Below, piece by piece: positions 35,999 through 47,675 of a stretch of DNA of 64,000 nt. A model generated the notes under the pieces. That model was given only the letters and a program-made list of their open reading frames with translations. It made no database searches and was not told the DNA's origin. Both the position numbers and the translations under genes were made by a program. Numbering within the stretch: the stretch's first letter is position 1; the number at the start of each line of letters is the position of its first letter. Origin of the DNA: Rhynchonema sp. JSB1_4 (Eukaryota > Nematoda > Chromadorea > Monhysterida > Xyalidae); NCBI GenBank assembly GCA_030248065.1, contig JASAMV010002810.1, forward strand, positions 1 to 64,000, in the 5' to 3' direction.

Positions 35999-38498
35999 AT
36001 AGCGCACGATCAAAATTTTCAGAAAGCGCACTATAGGGAATGAACCATATGTCGCTTAGCATTACCATGCTAGCTCCGATAAAAAAATTTTTATTCGAGC
36101 CTCATTTAAAAAAAAATTTTTTCATCAAAAATTTTTTTTATTCCAGCCAAAATCCCCCCTATCACGATAAAAAAATCAGCGCTCAAGTACAAAATAGGGG
36201 TATTTTGTTGTGTTCTAAGTGCATATAAAGCACAGGTGATACGAAAACCATGCTATCCAATGGTCGATAAGTACCAACCATAGTCAGGTACACACTTGCA
36301 TCCTTCCCCAGGTGGTGCAGGTGTGATGGTATGGCTTTCTGATATTCGGGATGGGAATTTTGGTGAAATTATTGCGTCTAGGTACACGAAAAAATGCAAA
36401 TAAGCTGCACATAGTGTGAAATTAGAGTGAACATTACATCGAATAAATTCGGGCCTGGGGCATGGATAAATAAATGCCCACCCAGTCACATGTACGTGTG
36501 TGGTCATATGAGAGGCCCTGTGAGTGTGTGCACTATGTCTAGCTGCCACAAAACAACAATTATGACACCAAATACACCCATGGTAGGGTCAGGTGATGTC
36601 AACAGTAGCAATTTTTATGCAAAAAACAGCACTTTTAGAGCAAAAAATAGAGAAATTTTCGAATTTCGAAAAAATAAAAAATTTTTTTCAACTTTTGGAA
36701 CGACTTTTTAAAAAAAATTCTTTTAATAGTTTTTTTTTAAAACCACTGCTAGAGTAGGAACAAGCCTTGTTGCAAAGAGGAACTACGCTAGCAGTGAGGA
36801 ATACACGAGTGTGAAAAACTTGCAATGCATTGTTTTTAAATTACCAGTAACACAAATAATTTCCGTGAACCTATAGTGTGCGACGTTCACAAGGAACATT
36901 TTTAATTTCAAGAAACAATTTGCTCCGTCATGCGTTCGTGCGAAAAAAGCGCAGAACAGTTAAAATTCCAAAATTGTGACGGTTAGTCTGAGGAAATGTA
37001 AAAGCTACCGTTCACGCCAGAGAAAAAATTTGGTTTCCGCCGTGTAACGTTTGTTTTCTGATCAAACCCTAAGTTCAAGTATCTGAAATTGATAGGTCAC
37101 AAAAATTACACCCCAGCAAGGTCAACGGGCGCCAAACTTACGCTCTCATCTTGACCAGACTTTTTGTTACAATTTGAGAATACACAATAAAAAGGGCTGA
37201 TACACAATAAAAATAATGTGCGAAAACACTGCACAAAATTTGGGCGGTTTGGTGAAGTAACTTGTGCTCGCAGTGAAACCTCTACATATACATACATGCT
37301 GTATCTTTGTGCAAATTCATTTTTTTGCAGTACAGGAAATCTGGGCGGAAAAAGTAGTAAAGTTTTGTTTCCAAACAAGTTTATAGAAATCGAACGAGAA
37401 GATCTTTACTGAAAAAGAATGTGTTTACTGGTTTTTATTGTTTGTGTGGTTTAGTGTAATAAATAGCATGATTTCGTCACATCACGTGTTATTTTTGGCA
37501 GTGTGTGTGTGAAAAGAAAACACCATGGTGCCCGCTTCCCCGAATTTGGCAAGTCTTCCAAATTTCTTAATTTCCCAATTTGGGTTAAAAAATTTCCGTC
37601 TGCCGTGATAAAAGTTGCACATGTTGCAGTGATTTGTTCAGAACATGTATGTTTCTCAACAAATAATCGCATTGATTTGTTTGGAAACAAACCTGGGGGC
37701 TTATTTGAGACAATTTTTTCTTTCAAAACCTCAAACAGACGTATGTCCCGAAAATGCCCCCAGAGAGCTTAATCGACCTTCTGCGGTAACAAGAAACGCT
37801 TCGCAATCACTTCGCCGATTCGTTTAAAGTTTCGCTTCGTCTTGCAATAATCACGTGATCCCAAACTCAATGCGTTGAAAAGAAGACGATCATCCAGTAC
37901 TTATCCGTAGAATGCATGTATGATCCAGAATTGTGGACACAGTTTTCTTCGTTTAAGTTCAACACAAGCCTGATCGAGGACTTTTCCACTTCAGTATCTG
38001 TCACTTAATACACGATTAGCGCATGTCAATTCCACACAAAGATATACGTATGTAATGTATATCTAGCGTGGGTATCCAACCCATAACATAGACATCAATA
38101 GCAGATATGACTGTGTGATGTCTGTACCTTTGATCACTGAGTTAGCACACTGTAAAACGTGTCTAAAAACCAACGTTTTGCAACGCAAGAAAAAGTTAAT
38201 AAAAACAAAATATACAGGTGAGATAAAAACCCTGATATCTCATGCGGAATGTCGACAAAAACGGCATTGATCAGTCACCGACTGTAATGACAAGGCCACA
38301 TGCAACGACTGTCATTTGTGCACGTCAATTCTGCACAAGCAAGTATGGCCGGTGTGAAGTAATTTTACGTAATTACAGTTGATCAGCAACGTGTTACGGG
38401 ATAAGGATACGATATTACAACTTAGACAATACTCTTACAAAAAGATAGAAAATAAGCCAGTCGAAGAAAGCACAGAATGTTGATTAGGTTACAGCGTC
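35999..38498. other. intergenic, AT-rich, no gene seen
   Basis: A/T homopolymer tracts at 36080-36150 and 36610-36740 and no supported exon. Promoter elements of the His-rich gene begin at 38499. Confidence 0.45.
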
Positions 38499-38544
38499 AA
38501 AAAGTGACCCAATTCCGAACGGTGTGCCGCTTGGCATATAAAAG
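38499..38544 (+). promoter_or_regulatory. core promoter of His-rich gene 1: shared upstream motif and TATA box
   Basis: TATAAAAG at 38537-38544 lies 58 nt before the ATG. AAAAAGTGACCCAATT at 38499-38514 lies 38 nt further up. The second His-rich gene has AAAAAGTGACCCAGTT and a TATA-like site at a similar spacing. Confidence 0.6.
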
Positions 38545-38601
38545 CATGTATCCACATGATAATGGTCACTTGTTTGCTCAACACAACAATAAGTGGCAGC
38601 C

Positions 38602-40341
38602 ATGGCCCGACTAGCTTTGGCTGTTGTGTCAACCGCGTTGCTGTCGATCACCGTCGAATGTCGTTAGTTACTCAGGCACAACTAATCGTAGTTAAGACTT
38701 GGTGTCACATGACCAGAACTCTTCAGTGTTCGGCCACCACCATCTTGGTCACCACGGTCACGGTCACCACGGACACGGACACCACGGCCACCATGGCCTC
38801 GGTCATCACGACCATGGTCATCACGATCATGGCCATCACGGCCATCATGGACACCACCATGGACATTTAGGTCATCATCATGGACATCATCATGGCCATC
38901 ATGGGCATGGACATGGACACCATGGCTAGTGGCGGTAGTGTGCACGACATTTCATTGTCACGTGAGATAGGAGTCATATATGAATTTAGGTCATCACAAA
39001 CACCACGGCCATCACGACGGTCATCACGGTCATCACGGCCACCATGATGGACACCACGCTCATCATGGACACCACGGCAGGCACCACCATGGACATGGAC
39101 ATCATGGGCATCATCAGTGAGTGATCTGTCACCCTAAAATATTATCAAAAGTAGATACTACCCAAAGCTGATGTTAATTCTAGCGACAAACATCACCACC
39201 ACGGTCACAAGGACCATGGACATCATCATGGACACGGACATCACGGCCATAAACACAGTCACGAAACCGGACATGGTAGAGTTTGAAATCCAAAGCGTTC
39301 TACAAATCAAGACGGCAGCGGGCAGCTTGGACTTTGTCTGTCATTGTGTTTCAGCCAGCCACGGTCATCACCACGGATCGCACGGTGAAGCAAAAGGCTA
39401 TGCCTTTGGCTATCATTACGGACACGGTATCGTAATTGAACGCAATTAGCCATTCACAGCGGTGCACGGAAAATTATTAAAATAATTGCACAGGTCATGA
39501 GAAGGATCACGAAGAACACGAAAGCCATCGTCGCCACCACGGCCACGAACACGGCGGACACCACGGACACAGAGAACACGGACACGCGGGTCATCATGGA
39601 CACCGTTAGTAAAAAAATCACTTCATCGAGCTCCACGTGTTTAAACTCAGCAATGTGCCTTGTTCTCTGAGAGAACAGAAAACCAATTCTAGTCCACTGA
39701 TTGGCTGTTGAACGCGTGAACGCCAATCAGCGTGTGAGAAATTGTTCTCTGTTTTCTCAGGAACTAGTCAGTCCCTTAAACTCGTTACACAGATGATCAT
39801 GGACATTCGCATCACGGTCATGGAGACCACCACCACGGACACCACGGTCATGGACATCACGGCCATCACAAAGGGCACCACGGGCATCATCATGGACATC
39901 ATAAGCATCACGGTAATATGTTTTATTATTCAGAGCAGCAGGACCTAAATAATCATTTGCATTGCAGCAGAACACACTTATCTCAATTCATTTATACATC
40001 AGGTCATCACGGTCACCATGGTCACCACGGCGATCACCATGGTCATCATCATGATCATCATGGACATGGACACGGTCATCACGGGCATCATCACGGACAT
40101 GATGGTACGGCATAGATCAACGTGCCAATAGCCCGTAGAAACCTTCTTTGATGCAACCAGTCAGCTAAAATTTGTTTACATTTGAGGCCATCACGGACAC
40201 CACGGTCACCACGGCCACGGACACCACGGTCATGGGCATCACGGCCATGGCCACCATGGCGATCATCACCATGGTCATCATGGTCACCATCACCATCATC
40301 CGTGGCATCACCACGGCTACAAAGCTAAGGCCAAGGCGTAG
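38602..40341 (+). CDS. secreted His/Gly-rich protein 1
   Basis: Exons 38602..38662, 38727..38924, 38990..39116, 39184..39275, 39355..39426, 39494..39604, 39793..39912, 40003..40104, 40187..40341; 345 aa if all join. Exon 1 is a clean signal peptide (MARLALAVVSTALLSITVEC). Everything after is built from GHHGHH-type repeats with occasional Asp, Arg, Glu, Lys, and ends WHHHGYKAKAKA. Exons 3-9 have strong GT donors and matching phases. Exon 2 has no GT donor before an in-frame TAG at 38927; joining on requires a GC-AG intron (CATG/GCTAGT at 38925). Without it the product is an 83-residue peptide. Composition predicts strong Zn/Cu/Ni/haem binding and secretion; cuticle, eggshell or body-fluid roles are conjecture. 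Confidence 0.75.
39661..39764. repeat. short hairpin repeat in intron 6 of His-rich gene 1
   Basis: TGTTCTCTGAGAGAAC at the left and an imperfect inverse at the right (TTGTTCTCTGTTTTCTC). The inner pair CTGATTGGC / GCCAATCAG is also inverted. Same family as 16028-16091. Confidence 0.65.
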
Positions 40342-40914
40342 CTCAGCCCAACGTGAAATGAGATTACTTAGGAATAAACCGTTAACATTTCTAGATAATG
40401 AACTCTAGATGTTTCATTCGCTTCAATAATCTGTCTGAGCAACTGTGATATGCCAACTGCTTTATCTGTATTTTCCTCAAGCTTTCTACTCTGAAACACA
40501 CCCTTATCAACCGACATCACCTTGCTGTGTAAAGCAATAGCATAGTAGTTTTTTTTTGTAAACTTCACAGTTTATTCCATGGAATCATGATATAACCAAC
40601 GATCTTTGAAATCTACGACTTCAAACCTCATTTAATAAGAAAAATACCCAGATAAATCTCCGATTTTGATTGGACTTAAGTTTTTACGCCAAATGTAATC
40701 AGGTATGACCACATTCTTATCATTGTTGTCCCATTGTCATCGTTTCAAACAACTCTTCAGATGGTGCCTTTTATTTCTATGTCACACTAATGTTGTTCAA
40801 ATAAAACTATCGCATGCAAAATAATGACTTAAAGTGACTGTTTTTAATTAAAAAGACACGGAACGAAGTACATAGTTCCATACAGTGTAACTATACCATA
40901 CAACATAAAATTGG

Positions 40915-41112
40915 TATAGGCAAACTACGCCAACATGAGCCCGATTTCGGAGGTGGTGAACTTGCAAAACGCAAAGAAAGAGAAAATCATCATGCTCCGC
41001 GTTGTATGCCACAACGTGTAACGTTTCCCAAATCAGCAGCCACGTCATGAATGTTTCACCATTTTGCCAGCTCCGAAATCGGGCTCGTGTTGGCGTAGTT
41101 TTACTTTATACA
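40915..41112. mobile_element. MITE, second copy of the 7128 family
   Basis: Ends GGCAAACTACGCCAAC and its inverse, with the ATGAGCCCGATTTCGGAG subterminal block. The centre shares cagcagcca and atgaatgtttcacc with copy 1. Confidence 0.7.
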
Positions 41113-41516
41113 CCAACAGGCCTTAATGATAAGCTAAGGACAGCAACATTGGTATACAGTGCAATACCACACGAAACAAGTTCCAATCCTACGGCGGACC
41201 TAGCTACGGTACATGTGCGTGTGCAGGGTATGTACCTCGAAAGTTTGTCTTCATTTGAATCGCGAAACCGAATAGAATTACTGAAGACAAGAGAGGATCA
41301 GTCGTCGAAGCTCTTTGATAACCCGCAAGATGCAAGTTCTGTGACGTAACATGCTGCAGTGGAGTTTGCTTGATTATAGACCCTCATGAAAGCAACAAAA
41401 AAACAACTTAAATTCAGGTTTTTCACCTGTTTGCACATCGCTACATCAAGTCAGCTGCATTTCCACCCCATCGCCTGCTATCTTCCTTTATAAAATGTTG
41501 AAAACTTTCAAGCAAG

Positions 41517-41828
41517 CTAAAAAAAGCTTTGATTGCGTCGCGAAACTTCTCTAATAACTTGGCTGAGTGCAAAAATCTTTGCAATCTCATTAGGATTTAC
41601 AACACATCTACAAAAACAACAATCTTATTTCGTTGTGGCAACGTACCGTATAAGTAAGGCACATGCCACTAAAAGACTCGCAACAATCCCAAAAAAACCA
41701 ATCACAAAACCAAAGATATTCGGTTTCGGCTGCAAAGACAAATTAGCCATAACAATGCCTGAAAATGGAATCTCAGAGGTGTATGTATGTGTATGAGCAC
41801 CAGCAAAACTGAAAAACGAGATCAACAT
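41517..41828 (-). CDS. small membrane protein, 90 aa (candidate)
   Basis: Exons 41828..41647 and 41607..41517, joined in phase 2 over a 39-nt intron (donor CG/GTACGT, acceptor TTTTTGTAG). The product starts MLISFFSFAGA, a short signal-like segment, has a 25-residue extracellular stretch, then a strong transmembrane helix (IFGFVIGFFGIVASLLVACA) and a polar tail ending RRNQSFF. A stop lies just upstream in frame, so the Met at 41828 is the only start unless an upstream exon exists. No family recognised. It lies antisense between the two His-rich genes. Confidence 0.4.
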
Positions 41829-41904
41829 GCTCAAAACGATATGGCATAATCGCAATGAAGGTGATCAAAAATGACTAAAAATGGAATCTCCGCAATGTTT
41901 TAAG

Positions 41905-41956
41905 AAAAAGTGACCCAGTTTCAAGATCTAGTTGCTGGAAAGTCACCGTATTTAAA
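41905..41956 (+). promoter_or_regulatory. candidate core promoter of His-rich gene 2
   Basis: AAAAAGTGACCCAGTT (41905-41920) matches the His-rich gene 1 motif at 15 of 16 bases. TATTTAAA follows at 41949-41956, 87 nt before the ATG. Confidence 0.5.
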
Positions 41957-42042
41957 CCGAAAGACCTCAAGTGACCAGAGTCATTCTGGTTTAAGTCACG
42001 CACACACATGCTCTTTTGCTAATTGTCTGTCAGCTGAGCAAA

Positions 42043-43332
42043 ATGACTCGACTGGTCCTGCTTCTAGCGTGTGTGGTGCTATTGGCTGCCGTGATTGAGG
42101 GTTTGTTCGGGTGTCTGCGCTGATTCTCTGACTAAGTCCCATAACTTTCAAACTCAGCACTTCCTTCACTAAGGTTACCATCACCACCACGGTCACCACC
42201 ACCACCATCATCACCATCATCCACATCACCATCACGGTAATAAGATGCTTTCTGTAATCACACGCTGAGTGTAGTGGCTGGGGTGATGGGGATTCCTCCC
42301 TAAGGGGTAGGTACCTTACAACCACCCCTTGGGGGTGGGCGAAGGGTAGGTACTTTGCAACCATCCAAAAGGGAAACCTTCCAACCATCAATTTATGGTT
42401 TTCGTAGGCAAAATGGATATTTTTCGACCTCAAAACCCCAAAACTCGCGCGCTCCGCGCGCAAACCTTCATATAATAGCTACTTTAGGCAAATTTTCGGC
42501 CAAAATGCAAAAACGTACCAATTTTTTGGCCAATTTTGCAGTATAATGCATGCAAAAAACACCCTTTTCGGACCCTACGGGTACCTTGCAACCTTCCGGA
42601 GGCTGGGTAGTGCAACCGTCTGGATCCATCCCCCCAAGGGTACCTTGCAACCATCTGCCTGCCACTACACTACACACGCTACAATCTGCCCAAAACATCT
42701 GGCTAACCATTAAGGGATGCTCGTGCACCAACACGTAAACTTTTACACGTTTTACATGTGTGGGCAGTGTATGCAACAAAGTTTAATGAATTTCATTTTG
42801 ACTTGTATTACTTCAGGTCACCATCACCATGGCCATCATCACCACGGCCATTGCGGACACCATCATGGTCAGTTTATATGATCCAGCGTTCAACTTGTAC
42901 TTCTTCAAGAAAGTCAGCTCACAAGCAAGCACCCCGGGCAACGATTTCCAAACTTTTTTCCCATTCTCAGGCCATCACCACGGTCACCATCATCACCCAC
43001 ACCATCATCACCATCATCATGGACACCATCATCATCATGGTTAGTTCGGTCATCAATCAGAAGTGTTTTGAACACCTCTAGGCGCAGGAGTGGCTCATGG
43101 CCTGCCGTAGCCTTGGCATAGTGGTAAACGTGTACGTACGTCCGAATCTGCTTTGTGGGCACGTGCAGCGCATGCCTCTAGGTACCAATCCCCCAAAACT
43201 AATCTCAAGCAGAGATTTTACACGACAAGCCAGCCCATGTGTTTATTCTCAGGTCACCACCACGATCATCACCCACATCATCATCATCATGGACATCATC
43301 ACCACCATCACCATGGGTATAAGAAGCACTGA
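42043..43332 (+). CDS. secreted His-rich protein 2
   Basis: Exons 42043..42100, 42174..42236, 42817..42867, 42971..43039, 43253..43332; 106 aa. Signal peptide MTRLVLLLACVVLLAAVIEG, then about 85 residues that are mostly His with Gly, Pro and a single Cys, ending HGYKKH. Every intron is phase 1, falling inside a Gly codon before GHH, exactly as in His-rich gene 1; this looks like growth of a gene by duplication of one exon. Likely an extracellular metal-chelating protein; role not known. Intron 2 contains a 400-bp TIR element. Confidence 0.85.
42268..42671. mobile_element. TIR element in intron 2 of His-rich gene 2
   Basis: Ends AGTGTAGTGGC and GCCACTACACT are inverted. Subterminal units GGTACCTTGCAACC recur at both sides. 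No coding sequence. Confidence 0.6.
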
Positions 43333-43671
43333 TGAAACATCAGGTGGCTCGGGACTGGCTAACGACACATTCTTAATCTCATTTTATTCCACTTTATGAT
43401 CTGAATTGTTTTATTTTTGAATCTCTCAGCTTAAAGCGAATCTCTGATTACGAACACAAAGTTTCGACGAAGCTTCTCTGTTTTCCGGTTACATTGATGT
43501 TGTCGTAGTACACTTCAATAAAATCTATCGCATGATACGCGTGCCTAGATTGCGAGTGAACGTGAACATTTTATTCAATGTACACAACCGCGAAATCGAC
43601 CAATCCAATCTTTGTGAAAATAAGATAATTAAAACTATCACCATAGGTGAACGAGCATCAAGCCAAACATA

Positions 43672-44494
43672 TCAAGGGTTCGGCCTCAACTTGGCCCATG
43701 CTGGATGCTCCAAGTCGTATTCCTCAAAGCATTTAGCGATTGTGTGAATGTGATCAGTGCAGGGCAGATATTTGATGTGTGCCTTGCCAGCCATGTCCAC
43801 ATGGGCGGGTTTGCAGAAATCGTGGCACAATTCTGGCACGCCCTTTGCCCGACAGCATTCGTCGTGATTTTGCCATCGTGATGCGCACATCAGCAACCAG
43901 AAGAGCGAGTGACTGTTGCATTTGCCCGACAGGAACGCGTTTGTGATCTGTTGTGATATGACATGATCGATGCACATGTAGTGCCACCTAGTAACATCTG
44001 AATGGAAAAAACGATTGAATTTGTCGATACGCAATCAAACTTGCGTGGTTTTGATATTGAAACGCTAGAAAGATATCGGTGTCTGTGTTCTGCTATAGGT
44101 TCCAGCTTTATATTCGTTAGAGCTTTTGTCACGCGAGAAGTCAATCAACACACCGTGCCCTTCGAAAACGACTCAAAGTTGCAGAATCCGTAACAGGTTG
44201 GTCGGATTCGATTGAATGCGTCCTGTTTGGGCACCTTCGGGCCGTGACAGCACATGCCCAGACGTTCGTTGGGCGTAAGCTGTAACAGATCTTGTACAAG
44301 TAAGAATGTGTATCATCTCCCTAAGAAATGAACGAGTGTAAAAAACTGACACTCACCTTCTTAAACTTCCTTCCGTCGGAGCTTTCGACGATACTCTGTT
44401 TGTGCAAATCTTCTTCGCTCATCTTCGCAGCCAAAGTTGCGGGAACCCATGACGTGAAGCACCAAATTACGCAGATTAAAATGTAAATATTCAT
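43672..44494 (-). CDS. secreted DB-module protein 2
   Basis: Exons 44494..44357, 44279..44152, 43987..43672; 193 aa. Signal peptide MNIYILICVIWCFTSWVPAT, then LTPNERLGMCCHGPKVPK, CYGFCNF, LLMCASRWQNHDECC, GVPELCHDFCKPAH, IAKCFEEYDLEHPAW. All eight or more cysteines of the nematode DB module are present in order. It is a paralog of the gene at 29199-30208 on the same strand, with the last intron of that gene missing here (exon 3 covers both). The exon 2-3 junction (phase 2, ACGGT/GTGTTG) is the least certain; a donor 2 nt earlier would shift frame. Confidence 0.85.
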
Positions 44495-44526
44495 GATTTC
44501 ATGCGTTCGTTCCACCTGGACAAGAA

Positions 44527-45026
44527 CGTGTCAGCAGGGTTGGGCAAAAAACGTTTTTTTTAAAATCGTATTTAAAAAAAAACGTTTTTTAAAAAAAACG
44601 TTTTTTTAAAAAAAACGTTTTTTTTAAACGCCCAGATGACCAAAATATGCCCCCAAAAAATTGGAAAACGCTCATGTTGGGAAGAAAACGTGGTTAAATG
44701 AAGTAATTCTATGTGTTTTGAGGCGAAATAAACGAGTTTCAACCCTTTTCTAGCGAGTTGTTAAGATCCCATATCAGACCCGCATCATGGGACCAACCTT
44801 GGCCGGGGTCATCACTCAAAGTCAAACTCCGTATATCGACGTATCTCGACAAAGTAAAAATTGGTCGAAAATTTTTTGAAAAAAATGGGACAAAAAATTG
44901 ATTTTCCTTGATAATCAGGGTACTTTCCCTGAAAAACGACCCAGACGTTTTTTTTTTTTGAAAAAAAACGTCGTTTTTTTTAAGAAAAAACGCCGTCGTT
45001 TTTTTTTGCCCAACCCTGCGTGTCAG
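44527..45026. mobile_element. hAT-like MITE with 8-bp target-site duplication
   Basis: Element 44535..45018 starts CAGGGTTGGGCAAAAAACG and ends with the inverse TTTTGCCCAACCCTG. It is flanked by CGTGTCAG on both sides. CAGGG ends and 8-bp duplications are diagnostic of hAT transposons. The interior has AACGTTTTTT arrays and no transposase. A degenerate relative (GAGTTGGACAAAAAACGACAACG) sits at 45345. Confidence 0.85.
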
Positions 45027-46464
45027 TACAAGGAGTTCGAAAAAAAACAATTTGTAGGGCACAAAGGAATGGGAAGGGATATCGTACGACAAAAATTACA
45101 CCAGGTGAATAGATTTGTATACACCACAATAGATATATACCGCACATGCCCGCAAAAAGCTGAAGCGTAATAAAAACTATTTTTCAGCAGACTATCCTTG
45201 CGCAGACGCTACACACATGTCATCCGATTAGAACTATACATATGTAAGAGAACGAACTTTCGCTTTCGACGCAGTAACAAAAAACAATATACAGTACATA
45301 CCGAGCTACACAACAACTTACATACTTTACACTCATGCAGACAGAGTTGGACAAAAAACGACAACGTCTTTTAAATGACGTTTCTTAGAAAGCTTGGGAT
45401 TCTTTTTCGTTTTTTAAAGTTTACATGATTAGTCAGGTAAATAACGCTGATTTTTCAGGAAACATAACTTTTGGCCAAAAATATTAACGTACTTTTTTGA
45501 TCAATTCTTATTTCGCCAAAATACGTCGACACACAGAGTTGGACTTTCAAGAGCAAGAGCTGTTCAAACATCGGCCAAAATTTGTACCATGCAGTGGGCT
45601 ATTTGCGACTCGCTAAAATACATACTGTATGTACCTATACTTCAAAATTTTTTTGGTTCATGAAGCGGTCAAAATTACTAAAAGCAAATGGCATGAAGAA
45701 AGCCTTCCAAAAGCGAATCCGAAGTTTTAACTTTACTACACCGAAGTTATTTTTAATTCTGGAGAGTGAAAGTTTCAAAAGTTATGCGTGTGAGAGTCAT
45801 AAAACAAAGATGTGGACGTCGCACGTAGGTACGTATAGGTACATATAATATGTATGTTTAGTGTTAACCGGTTTGGAATTTTGTGCAATCGAAATTTGGA
45901 ATGAAATCAAGATATAAAGTTTCTGTTGCATATGTTGCAAGGTCTAGTGCTTTTTATGACATTTGTCTGAAAAGATGTTATGCACATGTGCACGTGTAGG
46001 TACATACTACTCGTGCTTCTGAATTAACGTTTTAAGTTACACGTCCATAAAATATTTTATTTGAAAATAACAACCACATAGACACCACAAAGTGTCGAAA
46101 ATATCAAAAACAGAATGAATAAATTTGCGATTTTAAAAAAGTTCTCTCAAAATAACATATTGCTGCCAAGATGCACCCGGTTCAAGGTGAGAGCTGCATC
46201 GATCTGGTACGAACTGAAAAATACTTTTTGTTTTCAGTCTTTCGAAAATGTAACACAACGAAATGCGGTATTTTGCGTTCAAAATGTGAGCAATGTTGTG
46301 AGAGAAAACTATTTGCTTGCCAACAAGGAATGCGCTTAATGACTACCAGACACTAAAAAAGTGCGACAAAGGTTTTAGCGTGCATATCCACAGAAAATTA
46401 CCAGCGTGTCATGTATTAACTGTGGGTCCGAAATTTTTTTGTATGTTTGGTGTATGTGACTACC
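45027..46464. other. intergenic, no gene seen
   Basis: AT-rich; only the degenerate hAT-MITE piece near 45345-45410 is recognisable. Confidence 0.4.
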
Positions 46465-47498
46465 TATTGAAGTATTAACTCCCCCTGCAGTCTTGTTTTT
46501 TCGATATCGTCTCTCCAAGTGCTGACAGAGCTGAACTCGGAGCGTGCGTTTCTGGAGGGATATTGACTTGAGTGCAAGATCGACTTTGCCGTTAAATTGC
46601 AGTGGTTGGTCTGATGCGTTTGATTAAAATGCAACTCGATTCATAATTGTTCAGTGCTCATCCACACAAGTTTACGGCTTCATATACAAAATGGTGCCAC
46701 AAAACGCACGCTAAAAAGGATATAAAACTACATACGAACAATTTTTAAACTGCGCGCAACAGTCGCGTCTTCTACGAATATCGAGGGTGGTACATGAACA
46801 GAGCTGAGAATCTGTACCTTGAGAATCCATCAAAATTTGCTATCGCAAGGGGTAATATCCGCCGCGCAAGGGGTAAGCGTAAAAGTTGTTCCTCTGCACC
46901 AAATGAACAACTGCGCTGGCCGAGACTGGTGTGCCAACTCTATCACTAAATACAGCTTAACCAAAACTCACCCAGATCCATGCCAAGTCTATGCCAGCAA
47001 AGTTGATACGGCTCTCAAGCACGCTGCAGCGCACGAGTGTGTCACAACGGGCATGCGCATAAACTGACGCAACATGCAGCCGAAAAAACGGTCTATGGCG
47101 CGGCGGATGTGCGAGGTCAAATTTTGATAGCTTCTGAAAGTACAGATTCTCAGCTCTGCGTTGGTATGTACACCAGTTTCGATATTCAGTTGCAGGTGAC
47201 GCGACCGTTTCGCACTTTTAAAACTGGCCATAGTTTCGCACACGCTTTTCCGCATTCGTTTTTACGTAGTATATTTATAGCCGTAAACTTGTGTGGATGA
47301 GCATTAAACAATTCTGAATCGAGTTGCATTTTAATCAAACACATCGGACCAACCACTGCCATTTGACCGCAGTCAATATGGCGCGTCAGCCCCTCCACAA
47401 ACGCACGCTCTGAGTTAAACATCAGCTAGCTCTGTCAGCACTTGGAGAGACGACATCGAAAAAACATGACTGCAGGGAGTTACTGTACAGCTTCAATA
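46465..47498. repeat. 1-kb foldback element
   Basis: The left arm (ATTGAAG...AACTCCC.CTGCAGTC, CCAAGTGCTGACAGAGCT, AAAATGCAACTCGATTCA) returns inverted at 47270-47498. An inner pair, GAGCTGAGAATCTGTACCTT with its inverse at 47130-47160, shows that pairing runs nearly to the centre at about 46980. Arms are moderately diverged. Confidence 0.75.
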
Positions 47499-47675
47499 CA
47501 GTCACACACGCTGGTGACTTTCTCTGGAATGCACGTTCAGATCACAGCTGAGACAAAATAAAGTCATGAGGGTTTAGTATTTTCACAGTTTGTTTGGTTA
47601 CCAGCTCTTGTATTGTGTAGTGGTTCAGAGATTGCTCATGGATTGGGCTACATGATTACATTTCGTTTGGTGCGG

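Noticed and set aside
38699..40408. CRISPR-like or satellite array suggested by dense GTCATCAC repeats
   Set aside because: The repeats are codons of His-Gly exons bounded by matching splice sites; there are no unique spacers and this is eukaryotic DNA.
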